From Clostridia bacterium (GTDB lineage Bacteria > Bacillota > Clostridia > HGM11327): a stretch of DNA of 21,063 nt. How positions within the stretch are numbered: the stretch's first letter is position 1; every line of letters begins with the position of its first letter. Positions 14,433 to 21,063 of this stretch are shown piece by piece. The notes below the pieces were generated by a model, which searched no databases, was not told the origin of the DNA, and worked only from the letters and a program-made list of their open reading frames with translations. Both the position numbers and the translations under genes were made by a program. The stretch lies in assembly GCA_017935525.1 (NCBI GenBank), contig JAGBHJ010000065.1, positions 1 through 21,063 of the forward strand. The letters are read 5' to 3'.

Positions 14433-15338
14433 TTAAAGATATTGGTACGCATCCGTCCAGCCTTGGGGAAGATGGAACTCCGGCAGGTGCTTGTTCATAA
14501 AGTCAAACTCCACGTGGCATCTATGGGCGATATTATACGTATTTTCCAGTGCTTGGGGAACCTCGCGGAACAGCTCTGCCATCTGCTGTGGAGATTTGAG
14601 GTAGAACTCATCAGTTTCAAACTGCATTCTGTCCTCATCCTCAACGGTCTTTAGCGTCTGGATGCACATCATAATACCCTGAGCCTCTGCGTCCTCCTTG
14701 TTGAGGTAGTGGACGTCGTTGGTGGCAACAAGCCCTATATCAAGGCGCTTTGACATATCTATAAGCGCCGCATTTACCTTTGGCTGGTCCTCCAAGCCGT
14801 GGTCCTGCAGCTCCAGGAAGAAATTATCCTTGCCAAACATATTTTTGAGCTTCAACGCCAGCTTGTCCGCAGATTCCATATCGTCATGGAGTATAAACTG
14901 GGGTATATCACCGCCCAGACAGGCGCTCAGGCAAATAATGCCCTCGGTATAGCTTTCCAGAATTCTGTAATCTATCCTTGGCTTGTAATAAAAGCCCTCG
15001 GTATATGCCAGGGATACCAGCTTTATGAGGTTTTTGTAGCCCGTCTGATTTTCCGCCAGCAGCACCAGGTGGGAATAGTCGGAGTTCATGGGCGTGCGGT
15101 CCTTCATGTCGCCCTTTGTGGCATACACCTCACAGCCTATAACAGGATGCACTCCCGCCGCCTTTGCCGCCTTATAAAACTCAACGGCACCGTACATGAC
15201 GCCATGGTCCGTCATAGCAACGGAATCCATGCCCAGCTCCTTACACTTGTCCATCAAAAGGCTGATCCTTGTCATGCCGTCCAAAAGGCTGTATTCGGTA
15301 TGCAGATGTAAATGAGTAAATTTAATATTCTCCGACAT
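14433..15338 (-). CDS. dnaE: DnaE N-terminal fragment (PHP domain), 301 aa
   Basis: The part translated before the premature TAA. It contains the complete PHP domain (FTHLHLHTEYSLLDG, AMTDHGVMYGAVEFYKAAK, VIGCEVY, SHLVLLAENQTGY, CLSACLGGDIP, ATNDVHYL), which in the family is a proofreading or structural module. Ribosome binding site AGGAAAAG lies just before ATG at 15338, 21 bases after the whiA stop. Taken alone it lacks all polymerase catalytic residues. It would not be a functional polymerase without the downstream part. Confidence 0.8.
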   Translation of the reverse strand: MSENIKFTHLHLHTEYSLLDGMTRISLLMDKCKELGMDSVAMTDHGVMYGAVEFYKAAKAAGVHPVIGCEVYATKGDMKDRTPMNSDYSHLVLLAENQTGYKNLIKLVSLAYTEGFYYKPRIDYRILESYTEGIICLSACLGGDIPQFILHDDMESADKLALKLKNMFGKDNFFLELQDHGLEDQPKVNAALIDMSKRLDIGLVATNDVHYLNKEDAEAQGIMMCIQTLKTVEDEDRMQFETDEFYLKSPQQMAELFREVPQALENTYNIAHRCHVEFDFMNKHLPEFHLPQGWTDAYQYL

Positions 15339-15359
15339 TGCTTTTCCTGCTTTCTCGTA

Positions 15360-16349
15360 TTATTCTTCCGATATTACGGCGTCGGCCTCGTCCCCATACT
15401 GGAGCATCAGCTCCTCCGCCATTTCCTTTATCTTGTTCATTCTGTGGTTTACGCCGCTTTTGCCCAAGGGCGGTGACAGCATCTGTCCCAGCTCCGTAAG
15501 GCTGACGTCGGGAGCCTCCATTCTGCACTCCGCAACGCTTTTTAGCGTTTTGGGCAGATAGCCCCAGCCCTTTTTCTCCACAATGTACTCTATATATCGC
15601 TTTTGTGCCAGACCTGCCTCAATGGATTTGTTCTGATTTGCCATCTCGCAGTTTACTATTCTGGTCACCTTGTTCTTTATATTCTTTTTGATCCTTATGT
15701 TCTCGTAGCTGAACAGCGCCGTTGCCGCACCTATCGCCCTCAACACGTCAACTATGCACTCCGCCTCCTTGAGGTACACCATATAAAAGCCCTTGTCCCT
15801 CTCCAGCATCTTGCATCTGATGTCGCGGGAGTTAAGGTACTCGCAGAATGCGGTAGCAAAGTCGCTATCGTATATCACAAACTCCATGTGATTGTACTTG
15901 ACGGGGTTGTTGACAGATCCTGCACCTGCAAAAACACCTCGCAAAAACGCATTACAGCAATCCTCGCACACAAAAAGCCTCTGCCAGTCCTTGTGGCTTA
16001 TGTTGCAAAAGCCCTCGTCGTCGTAGGAAAGTATGGTGGTCTCCTCCAGCATTTTGGTCACCGCCGCGCTGTCATAAAACGTCAGACTGTACTTGCTGTT
16101 TTTGTTCAACCTTCTGTTTCTCGACACACAGATATCCGCCCTTATGCCGTACAAAGCCTTTACCAGCTCTATTATCTTGTAGGCAACGTTGTTTTCCATG
16201 GTTACCACAAGCACCTCAAAGCGCATCCTGCCCTTAAGCACTATTCTGCCGCAGGTAAGCAGTAACGCGGAAAGCTCCGCTACCTTACAACATCTGTTGT
16301 CGTAATTTACCTTTGATATTTCTCTTTTTACGTCGCCGGAAAATGACAT
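15360..16349 (-). CDS. whiA: DNA-binding protein WhiA
   Basis: 329 aa, close to the usual ~315-330. It has an N-terminal LAGLIDADG-homing-endonuclease-like domain (SFSGDVKREISKV, ELSALLLTCGRI, CCNAFLRGVFAGAGSVNNP) and a C-terminal helix-turn-helix (LTELGQMLSPPLGKSGVNHRMNKI). The endonuclease activity is lost in this family. WhiA affects cell division and, in some species, fatty-acid and carbon metabolism. In many clostridia rapZ and yvcK lie between murB and whiA. Here whiA follows murB directly with a one-base gap (TAATATG), so the intervening genes are missing or elsewhere. Confidence 0.95.
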   Translation of the reverse strand: MSFSGDVKREISKVNYDNRCCKVAELSALLLTCGRIVLKGRMRFEVLVVTMENNVAYKIIELVKALYGIRADICVSRNRRLNKNSKYSLTFYDSAAVTKMLEETTILSYDDEGFCNISHKDWQRLFVCEDCCNAFLRGVFAGAGSVNNPVKYNHMEFVIYDSDFATAFCEYLNSRDIRCKMLERDKGFYMVYLKEAECIVDVLRAIGAATALFSYENIRIKKNIKNKVTRIVNCEMANQNKSIEAGLAQKRYIEYIVEKKGWGYLPKTLKSVAECRMEAPDVSLTELGQMLSPPLGKSGVNHRMNKIKEMAEELMLQYGDEADAVISEE

Positions 16350-16350
16350 A

Positions 16351-17277
16351 TTACAAATCCTCGCCTATGGTAATGACCTCAGTTTCTATCTCTATGCCAA
16401 AGGCATCCAGCACCCGCGCCTTTACTACCTCAATAAGGTCAAGCACGTCCCTTGCCGTGGCATTGTCTATATTCACAATAAAGTTTGCGTGCAAGGTGGA
16501 CACCTGCGCACCGCCAACAGTAGTGCCCTTAAGCCCTGCGTCCTCTATCAGCTTGCCTATAAAATGTCCCTCGGGGCGCTTGAACACACTTCCGCAGCTG
16601 GGCAAAGAAAGAGGCTGCATTGCTCTGCGCTTTTTGTTCAGCTCCTCCATCTTGCTTCGGATGCCGTCCTTGTCCGCCTCCACAAGCTCCAGCTCGCCCG
16701 AAAGCACCACCAAGTCCTTATTTCTTACCACGCTCTGGCGGTAGCCGAATTCAAGCTCGTCGCCCTCCAACACCATAACGTTACCGCATCTGTCGCAGGC
16801 AGTAATGCTTTTTACCACCATCTTCATGTTGCCGCCGTATGCGCCTGCGTTCATTGTAACAGCGCCGCCAAATGAGCCGGGAATGCCTGCCGCAAACTCA
16901 AGACCGGAAAGCCCGTTTTCGTACGCCACTCTTACCACGCCGCCAAGGGGCGCTCCCGCCTCAACGTACATTCTGTTGCCACAGACCTTTATATCGGAAA
17001 GTCCACGGGTTATCTTCATCACAACGCCGCGTATACCTCCGTCACGCACCAAAAGATTGGAGCCGTTGCCCATGACGTAAAGGGGTATATCCCTATCCTT
17101 GCATATCCTTATGACCTCTTTTACCTGCTCCACGCTTTGCGGTAAAACCATCACGTCGCAGGGTCCACCTATTTTGTAGGTGGTGTGTGAGGACATCATC
17201 TCATTCTCCAGAACAGAGTCCTTGCTCAATATTTCCGTAAACAATCCAACATCGGGTCTCATGTCAGTATCCGCCAT
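16351..17277 (-). CDS. murB: UDP-N-acetylenolpyruvoylglucosamine reductase (MurB, short type)
   Basis: A cytoplasmic FAD enzyme that reduces enolpyruvyl-UDP-GlcNAc to UDP-MurNAc in peptidoglycan synthesis. Seen are HTTYKIGGPCDVMV, the FAD-binding VMGNGSNLLVRDGG, GLEFAAGIPGSFGGAVTMNAGAYGG, SCGSVFKRPEG with the catalytic serine at about S230, and a late E-rich strand (FGIEIETEVITIG). About 308 aa, typical. The start is uncertain. The longest frame opens with TTG at 17295, and ATG at 17277 or 17262 are alternatives, none with a strong ribosome binding site. 17277 is chosen as the first ATG. It follows a terminator after glucokinase, so it may have its own promoter, which I could not identify. 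Confidence 0.93.
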   Translation of the reverse strand: MADTDMRPDVGLFTEILSKDSVLENEMMSSHTTYKIGGPCDVMVLPQSVEQVKEVIRICKDRDIPLYVMGNGSNLLVRDGGIRGVVMKITRGLSDIKVCGNRMYVEAGAPLGGVVRVAYENGLSGLEFAAGIPGSFGGAVTMNAGAYGGNMKMVVKSITACDRCGNVMVLEGDELEFGYRQSVVRNKDLVVLSGELELVEADKDGIRSKMEELNKKRRAMQPLSLPSCGSVFKRPEGHFIGKLIEDAGLKGTTVGGAQVSTLHANFIVNIDNATARDVLDLIEVVKARVLDAFGIEIETEVITIGEDL

Positions 17278-17300
17278 TTCTTTATATTTTTGCAATGCTC

Positions 17301-17327
17301 AAAAAACTGCAGTCATATCCGCAGTTT
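17301..17327 (-). terminator. Intrinsic terminator after glucokinase
   Basis: On the minus strand: AAACTGC, loop of 10, GCAGTTT followed by six consecutive T (the last three stem T plus three more, 17306-17301). It separates the uvrC-to-glucokinase transcript from murB. It lies about 20 bases downstream of the hairpin at 17348-17377. Confidence 0.75.
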
Positions 17328-17347
17328 CCAAAGCACTTCAAGTCAAG

Positions 17348-17377
17348 CATCGGGGACGGCAAATGCCCTCCCCGATG
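17348..17377 (-). repeat. Hairpin after the glucokinase stop
   Basis: CATCGGGGA (17348-17356) pairs with TCCCCGATG (17369-17377), and GGC/GCC pair again inside around an AAAT loop. No T-run follows on the minus strand. Together with the terminator at 17301-17327 it fills most of the 111-base gap between glucokinase and murB. Confidence 0.6.
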
Positions 17378-17388
17378 AAATTTTGCTC

Positions 17389-18324
17389 TTATGAAAGCAT
17401 AGCTGCGCCAACGATACCTGCATCGTTGCCCATCTCTGCAAATACGATCTTTGCGTGAGGAATATCCTTGTAGAAAATGTTCTCCTCGTAGCACTCTCTT
17501 ACTGCATCCAACAGGAAGTCGCCTGCCGCTGCAACGCCGCCACCGATAGCGATAACGTCGGGGTCAAAAATGTTAACAAGGTTGATAAGACCAACAACGA
17601 TGTTCTTTACGTACTCGTCAAAGATCTCGCAAGCTGTCTTGTCGCCTGCCTTTGCAGCGTCGATAACTACCTTTGCCGTAACCTTATTCTCGTCACCCTG
17701 TGCAAGTGTGTAGATCATGGACTGGCTGTCTCTTGCCATGCCAAGCTTACCCTCTCTGATGAGAGCAGTTGCAGAGCCGTATCTCTCCCAGCAGCCGATG
17801 CCGCCGCAAGTGCAACGGATACCGTCAAACTTGATAGCCATGTGACCGATCTCTGCGCCAACGCCGTGTGAGCCGCCGTAGAGCTTGTCGTTAATAACGA
17901 TACCGCCGCCGATACCTGTGCCCAAGGTTACCGTAACAGAGTTCTTGTAGCCCTTACAAGCACCGCAAGTGCTCTCTGCAAGTGCCGCAACGTTAGCATC
18001 GTTGTCCGCATAAACGGGAACGTCGATGTACTTACGGAGCTCGTCGCAAAGAGGAACGTGCTTCCAGTTCAAGTTGTTGGAAAAGATAACGTAGCCGTTA
18101 AGAACCGCACCGGGAGAACCGATACCGATGGAGATAACGTCATCAGCTGTGATACCATACTTTGCCAAAAGGTCGTTTACCAGCTTACCCATGTCAGCAA
18201 TGACCTCTTCAAAGGGTCTTGTTGCCAATGTGGGTGTGGAGCCCTGTATAACGATCTTGCCTTCTTCGTTAACTATGCCGGCAGCAATATTTGTGCCGCC
18301 CAAGTCAATACCTATTCTGTACAT
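17389..18324 (-). CDS. glcK: ROK-family glucokinase
   Basis: 311 aa. N-terminal ATP-phosphate motif IGIDLGGTNIAAGIV, then SIGIGSPGAV, sugar-binding NNLNW and ADNDANVAALAE, GTGIGGGIV, the ROK signature GVGAEIGHMAI, the zinc-binding cysteine cluster CTCGGIGCWE, and a C-terminal IAIGGGVAAAGD. It phosphorylates glucose to glucose-6-phosphate in the cytoplasm. Start supported by GGAGGA 7 bases upstream and by a promoter at 18352-18381. It sits next to hprK, the regulator of carbon catabolite repression, which fits a glycolytic role. Other ROK sugar kinases (for example N-acetylmannosamine or fructose kinases) cannot be excluded from sequence alone. Confidence 0.9.
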   Translation of the reverse strand: MYRIGIDLGGTNIAAGIVNEEGKIVIQGSTPTLATRPFEEVIADMGKLVNDLLAKYGITADDVISIGIGSPGAVLNGYVIFSNNLNWKHVPLCDELRKYIDVPVYADNDANVAALAESTCGACKGYKNSVTVTLGTGIGGGIVINDKLYGGSHGVGAEIGHMAIKFDGIRCTCGGIGCWERYGSATALIREGKLGMARDSQSMIYTLAQGDENKVTAKVVIDAAKAGDKTACEIFDEYVKNIVVGLINLVNIFDPDVIAIGGGVAAAGDFLLDAVRECYEENIFYKDIPHAKIVFAEMGNDAGIVGAAMLS

Positions 18325-18351
18325 TTGTATATCCTCCGTGATATATAATAT

Positions 18352-18381
18352 TTTATATTCAAAAATGCCTTTTTATGACAA
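18352..18381 (-). promoter_or_regulatory. Sigma-A-type promoter for glucokinase
   Basis: Minus strand TTGTCA (18381-18376), an 18-base spacer, TATAAA (18357-18352), in a markedly AT-rich stretch just downstream of the hprK stop and 27 bases before the glucokinase ATG. It probably adds to read-through from hprK, since no terminator separates the two genes. Confidence 0.6.
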
Positions 18382-18386
18382 TTTGA

Positions 18387-19310
18387 TTACTTTTTTGCGG
18401 TGTTTGCTTCAATAACACGCTTGTTCAGCTCCTCTGCCGCATGGTAGCCCATGCTCTTGAGTCGCTCGTTTCTTGCGGCAACCTCCAGAACGGATGCCAT
18501 ATTTCTGCCCGGTCTTACGGGGATCGTGACGCAGGGGACCTTTACGCCCAATATCTCGAAAAACTCCTGCTTCATGCCCAATCTCTCGTAGGACTTTGTG
18601 GGGTCCCAGTTTTCCAGCTTGACCACCATGTCTACGTCCTTTTTCTCCACAACGGAGCCAACGCCAAACATAGCCTTAACGTCAATAATGCCTATACCCC
18701 TTATCTCCATAAAGTATTTGATAAGCTCGGGCGCTTGGCCAACCAATCTGTTGCCGCGGCGTCTTTGCACCACAACAGCGTCGTCCGCCACAAGCTTACT
18801 GCCTCTCTGCAAAAGCTCCAGAGCAGTTTCGCTCTTGCCCACGCCGCTTTGACCCATTATCACCACGCCCTGACCGTAAATATCCAGCATCACCGCATGG
18901 AGAGTGGTGGTGGGCAGCACCGCATCGTCAATAAACGTTACAAGATGGTGTATCAGCTCCGAGGTCTGCATTTGGGATCTGAATATGGGCACGTCATACC
19001 TTTGCCCTATGTCCTTAATACATTCGGGATAATCCAACGCCCTTGTGATTATGAGCATGGGCATTCCGTGGGCAAAATAGTCCTCAATTCGCCTTTGTCT
19101 TTCATCCTCGGACAAGCTCATTATGTAGCTCATCTCCATCAGACCTATTATCTGTACTCTTTTGTCTGCATAATGCTCAAAGTACCCCGCCAGCTGAAGT
19201 CCCGGGCGATGGAAATTACTGTTGGTTACCTCCACCTCCGTCTTGGAGCTCATGTTTATGACCTCAAGGCCCAATTTTTCAACTGCATCGGTCAGTTTGA
19301 TCTTTCCCAT
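18387..19310 (-). CDS. hprK: HPr kinase/phosphorylase
   Basis: 307 aa, normal length. The N-terminal half is the regulatory domain (EVTNSNFHRPGLQLAGY), the C-terminal half the kinase: GQSGVGKS Walker A at 153-160, LVADDAVVVQRR, and the family signature IRGIGIIDVKAMFGVGSV. It phosphorylates Ser46 of HPr in response to fructose-bisphosphate and ATP and removes it when phosphate is high, controlling CcpA-dependent catabolite repression in Firmicutes. Start supported by AAGGGG. It begins 15 bases after the HAD phosphatase stop, in one operon with it and uvrC. Confidence 0.96.
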   Translation of the reverse strand: MGKIKLTDAVEKLGLEVINMSSKTEVEVTNSNFHRPGLQLAGYFEHYADKRVQIIGLMEMSYIMSLSEDERQRRIEDYFAHGMPMLIITRALDYPECIKDIGQRYDVPIFRSQMQTSELIHHLVTFIDDAVLPTTTLHAVMLDIYGQGVVIMGQSGVGKSETALELLQRGSKLVADDAVVVQRRRGNRLVGQAPELIKYFMEIRGIGIIDVKAMFGVGSVVEKKDVDMVVKLENWDPTKSYERLGMKQEFFEILGVKVPCVTIPVRPGRNMASVLEVAARNERLKSMGYHAAEELNKRVIEANTAKK

Positions 19311-19325
19311 TTGGTTTCCCCTTTA

Positions 19326-20132
19326 TCAGACTTCTATTTCAAGCAGTCTTGCGATAGCGCAAGCCACTCCGTCCTCATCGTTGGACAATGTCACCATATC
19401 AGCCCTTGACTTTACGTCGTCGGTAGCGTTACCCATTGCAACGCCAACCCCTGCCCATGTCAGCATCGGCAGGTCGTTCATCTGGTCACCCATGGCAATA
19501 ATGTTTTTTCTGTCAACACCGTATCTGGAAGCAATGTATTTTAACGCATTGCCCTTATCCGCATCCTTGTGAGTAAATTCTATAAATCTTTCGCAGCTGA
19601 GCACCACGTTGGCATCGTGGGAATACTTATTGCGGAAGAAGTCAAAATTCCTTGCGATGGTCCCCGGCTCTGCATTTATCAACAGCTTAAAATTGTCGTC
19701 CGAAAGTATCATCGGCTCCAAGCTGTCAACGTATTTTACCCTTGCGCCCGTGGTCTTTTCGTAGAACATTGCGTTTTCGTTATAATCCTCCACGTAAGCA
19801 TCGCCGTTTTTGTACGCCTGAATGCTCAAACGCCTTTTGATGGCGTCCAGATATATGCTCTCGCAGACGCTTTTCTTTAACGCCGTGCGGTACATCTCCA
19901 GTCCGTTGAATTCATCCACCACCAGCGCGCCCTGAAAATACCCCGTCAGCTCCCTGCCCGGCAAAATATCAAGGTACGGCTTTACCGTGCTGTTGCCTCT
20001 GCCCGTTATAAGCACCACCTTACAGCCCAGCTCCTCCGCCTTTTGTATTGCGGCAATATTCCTCTGCGATATTTTCTTGCGACTGTCAAGCAACGTCCCG
20101 TCAAGGTCCAGCGCTATCAGCTTGTGATCCAT
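19326..20132 (-). CDS. Cof-type HAD-IIB phosphatase
   Basis: 268 aa. Motif I is LIALDLDGTLLDS (nucleophile and acid Asp), motif II LITGRG, the motif III lysine is near HKDADKGNALKYI, and motif IV is GDQMNDLPML. A long C2B-type cap lies between them. Members dephosphorylate sugar phosphates, FMN or PLP precursors. The substrate is not deducible. The start follows the uvrC stop by one base (GAATAATATG), with GGGAG as ribosome binding site inside the uvrC end, so the two are translationally coupled. Confidence 0.93.
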   Translation of the reverse strand: MDHKLIALDLDGTLLDSRKKISQRNIAAIQKAEELGCKVVLITGRGNSTVKPYLDILPGRELTGYFQGALVVDEFNGLEMYRTALKKSVCESIYLDAIKRRLSIQAYKNGDAYVEDYNENAMFYEKTTGARVKYVDSLEPMILSDDNFKLLINAEPGTIARNFDFFRNKYSHDANVVLSCERFIEFTHKDADKGNALKYIASRYGVDRKNIIAMGDQMNDLPMLTWAGVGVAMGNATDDVKSRADMVTLSNDEDGVACAIARLLEIEV

Positions 20133-20133
20133 A

Positions 20134-21063
20134 TTATTCTCCCATGTAATCCTTTATTTTTTCTGCCAAGGCAAGGTTTATTCCCTCCACCTCGCAAAGC
20201 TCCTCAACGGTTGCCCGTCTGATGTCGCCCACGGTCCTGAATTTTTCCATAAGTGCTCTGCGCTTTTTGGGGCCGACCCCCGGCACGTCCTCAACTATTG
20301 AAATAAGGCTGGTCTTTTCCCTCAAAAGCTTATTGTAGGTGATGGCAAACCTATGAGCCTCGTCACGCACTCTTTGCAAAAGCTGGAGCGCCTTATTATC
20401 CTTTGGCAGCACGATGGGCTCGTTTGAGTCTATCGTGTATATCTCCTCGTTCTTTTCCGCAAGGCTTATCATCTCGATGCCCTCTATACCCAGCTCCTGC
20501 ATAGCCTCGTATGCAAATCTCAGCTGACCCTTGCCACCGTCGATGAGTATAAGGTCGGGCTTTTTGCCAAAGTCATCGTCCCCCATATGCTCAAAACGCC
20601 TTGTGAGGGTCTCCTTCATACTGCGGAAATCGTCTATTGTGCCCATTACGGACTTTATCTTAAAATGTCTGTAATCGCTCTTTTTGGGCTTGCCGTCCTC
20701 AAAAACCACCATGGATGACACCGTGTTTGTGCCCTGCAGGTGGGAAATATCAAAGCCCTCTATTCTGTTGGGCTGGTTTTTCAATCCCAGCACGTCCTTA
20801 AGCAGGTCTGTATGAGGGTTGCGCTTGTCCATTTCGGAATTCAGCTTCTCCACTGCGTTCTTTTTCGCCAAAAGCAACAATTGCTTTTTCTCTCCCCTTT
20901 GGGGGCAATGGATATTGACAGCTGCCCCTCTTTTTGCCGTGAGCCATGTTTTTATCTCGTCACAAAACTCGGGCAAGGCCTCTACTATTATCTCGTGGGG
21001 GATATCGTCAGCAGTGGTGTAGTATTGAGTCATATATGACGATACAATATCCGCGATCTCGTC
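20134..21063 (-). CDS. uvrC: UvrC, excinuclease ABC subunit C (C-terminal part, cut by window edge)
   Basis: The frame is open to the last base of the window, so about half the gene (N-terminal GIY-YIG and UvrB-binding regions) is outside. The visible 310 residues include the RNase H-like endonuclease domain with IEGFDISHLQGTNTVSSMVVF and DLILIDGGKGQL (catalytic Asp residues), EAHRFAITYNK, and two C-terminal helix-hairpin-helix motifs (VEDVPGVGPKKRRALMEKF; VEELCEVEGINLALAEKI). UvrC makes the dual incisions of nucleotide excision repair with UvrB. No internal start should be used, since codons upstream of the ATG at 21033 continue the family pattern. Confidence 0.96.
   Translation of the reverse strand, partial: DEIADIVSSYMTQYYTTADDIPHEIIVEALPEFCDEIKTWLTAKRGAAVNIHCPQRGEKKQLLLLAKKNAVEKLNSEMDKRNPHTDLLKDVLGLKNQPNRIEGFDISHLQGTNTVSSMVVFEDGKPKKSDYRHFKIKSVMGTIDDFRSMKETLTRRFEHMGDDDFGKKPDLILIDGGKGQLRFAYEAMQELGIEGIEMISLAEKNEEIYTIDSNEPIVLPKDNKALQLLQRVRDEAHRFAITYNKLLREKTSLISIVEDVPGVGPKKRRALMEKFRTVGDIRRATVEELCEVEGINLALAEKIKDYMGE

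Larger units (their letters stand above)
11817..15338 (-). pseudogene. dnaE: dnaE, DNA polymerase III alpha subunit, interrupted by one in-frame TAA
   Basis: The full reading frame is 1173 codons before the final stop, the usual DnaE length. Its only defect is TAA at codon 302 (14435-14433). The frame continues unchanged on both sides, and the sequence around it (YL-stop-YRCYEGAKKRYGENF) matches the conserved family pattern YLR.LCYEG, so there is no frameshift or insertion. The domains are in order: PHP domain (HLHLHTEYSLLDG), polymerase palm with catalytic D401 and D403 (PDIDLDF), fingers, tandem HhH and C-terminal OB fold (VSIAGIVTAVKQVATKKKQL). One base change, for example AAA to TAA, would explain it. 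Sequencing error, a genuine mutation or read-through are the options. dnaE is normally essential, which argues for error or recent change. Confidence 0.85.

Noticed and set aside
14336..14435. Frameshift, intein or split-gene junction in dnaE
   Set aside because: The frame is identical on both sides of the stop and no bases are extra or missing relative to the family pattern. No intein motifs are present, and the ATG at 14336 has no ribosome binding site.
14433..14435. Stop-codon reassignment or selenocysteine/pyrrolysine-type recoding
   Set aside because: The codon is TAA, not TGA or TAG, and TAA ends most neighbouring genes. No recoding hairpin was recognised right after it.
1..21063. CRISPR array, tRNA, rRNA, IS element, prophage or attachment site
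   Set aside because: No regularly spaced repeats, cloverleaf-like tRNA sequence, rRNA core sequence, transposase or integrase motif was seen when reading both strands.

Overview
This is a bacterial chromosomal segment of roughly 50% GC from a Firmicute, most likely an uncultured member of the Clostridia. The evidence is a T-box riboswitch, HPr kinase (hprK), WhiA, the linked order uvrC - HAD - hprK - glucokinase - murB - whiA - dnaE, AAGGAG-type ribosome binding sites and consensus sigma-A promoters. I cannot name a genus. No tRNA, rRNA, transposase, phage gene or CRISPR array was seen.

Left end (1-885): a cluster of inverted repeats, then a minus-strand pair of small proteins sharing a C-terminal motif, with their own promoter. 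Next, on the plus strand (850-7456), are two separately controlled amino-acid-related units. The first is a perfect sigma-A promoter, a T-box leader whose specifier reads as the alanine codon GCA, and an AlaA-type alanine aminotransferase. The second is another perfect promoter, a 32-codon leader peptide rich in Leu/Ile/Val codons with rare CTA codons, nested hairpins and an intrinsic terminator. It looks like a ribosome-mediated transcription attenuator. Behind it lies a three-gene operon: a LeuA-like protein that keeps the leucine-sensing domain but has lost the metal-binding residues of isopropylmalate synthases, a fusion of a sugar-phosphate isomerase-like TIM barrel with an acyl-CoA synthetase-type AMP ligase, and a metal-dependent amidohydrolase. 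A strong, probably bidirectional terminator closes this block.

Right part (7565-21063): everything is on the minus strand. In transcription order it runs uvrC (cut by the window edge), Cof-type HAD phosphatase, hprK, ROK glucokinase, a terminator, murB, whiA, dnaE, a sugar-transfer-associated ATP-grasp protein, a CE15-like esterase, two tandem paralogous alpha/beta hydrolases and an unrecognised 145-residue protein. dnaE carries one in-frame TAA at codon 302 and is otherwise full length and collinear.

The item most worth following up is the leuA-like/fusion/amidohydrolase operon with its leucine-codon leader. The layout suggests a branched-chain amino-acid-responsive pathway built around a non-canonical LeuA homologue and activation of an acid as its CoA thioester. 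The substrate cannot be read from the sequence.
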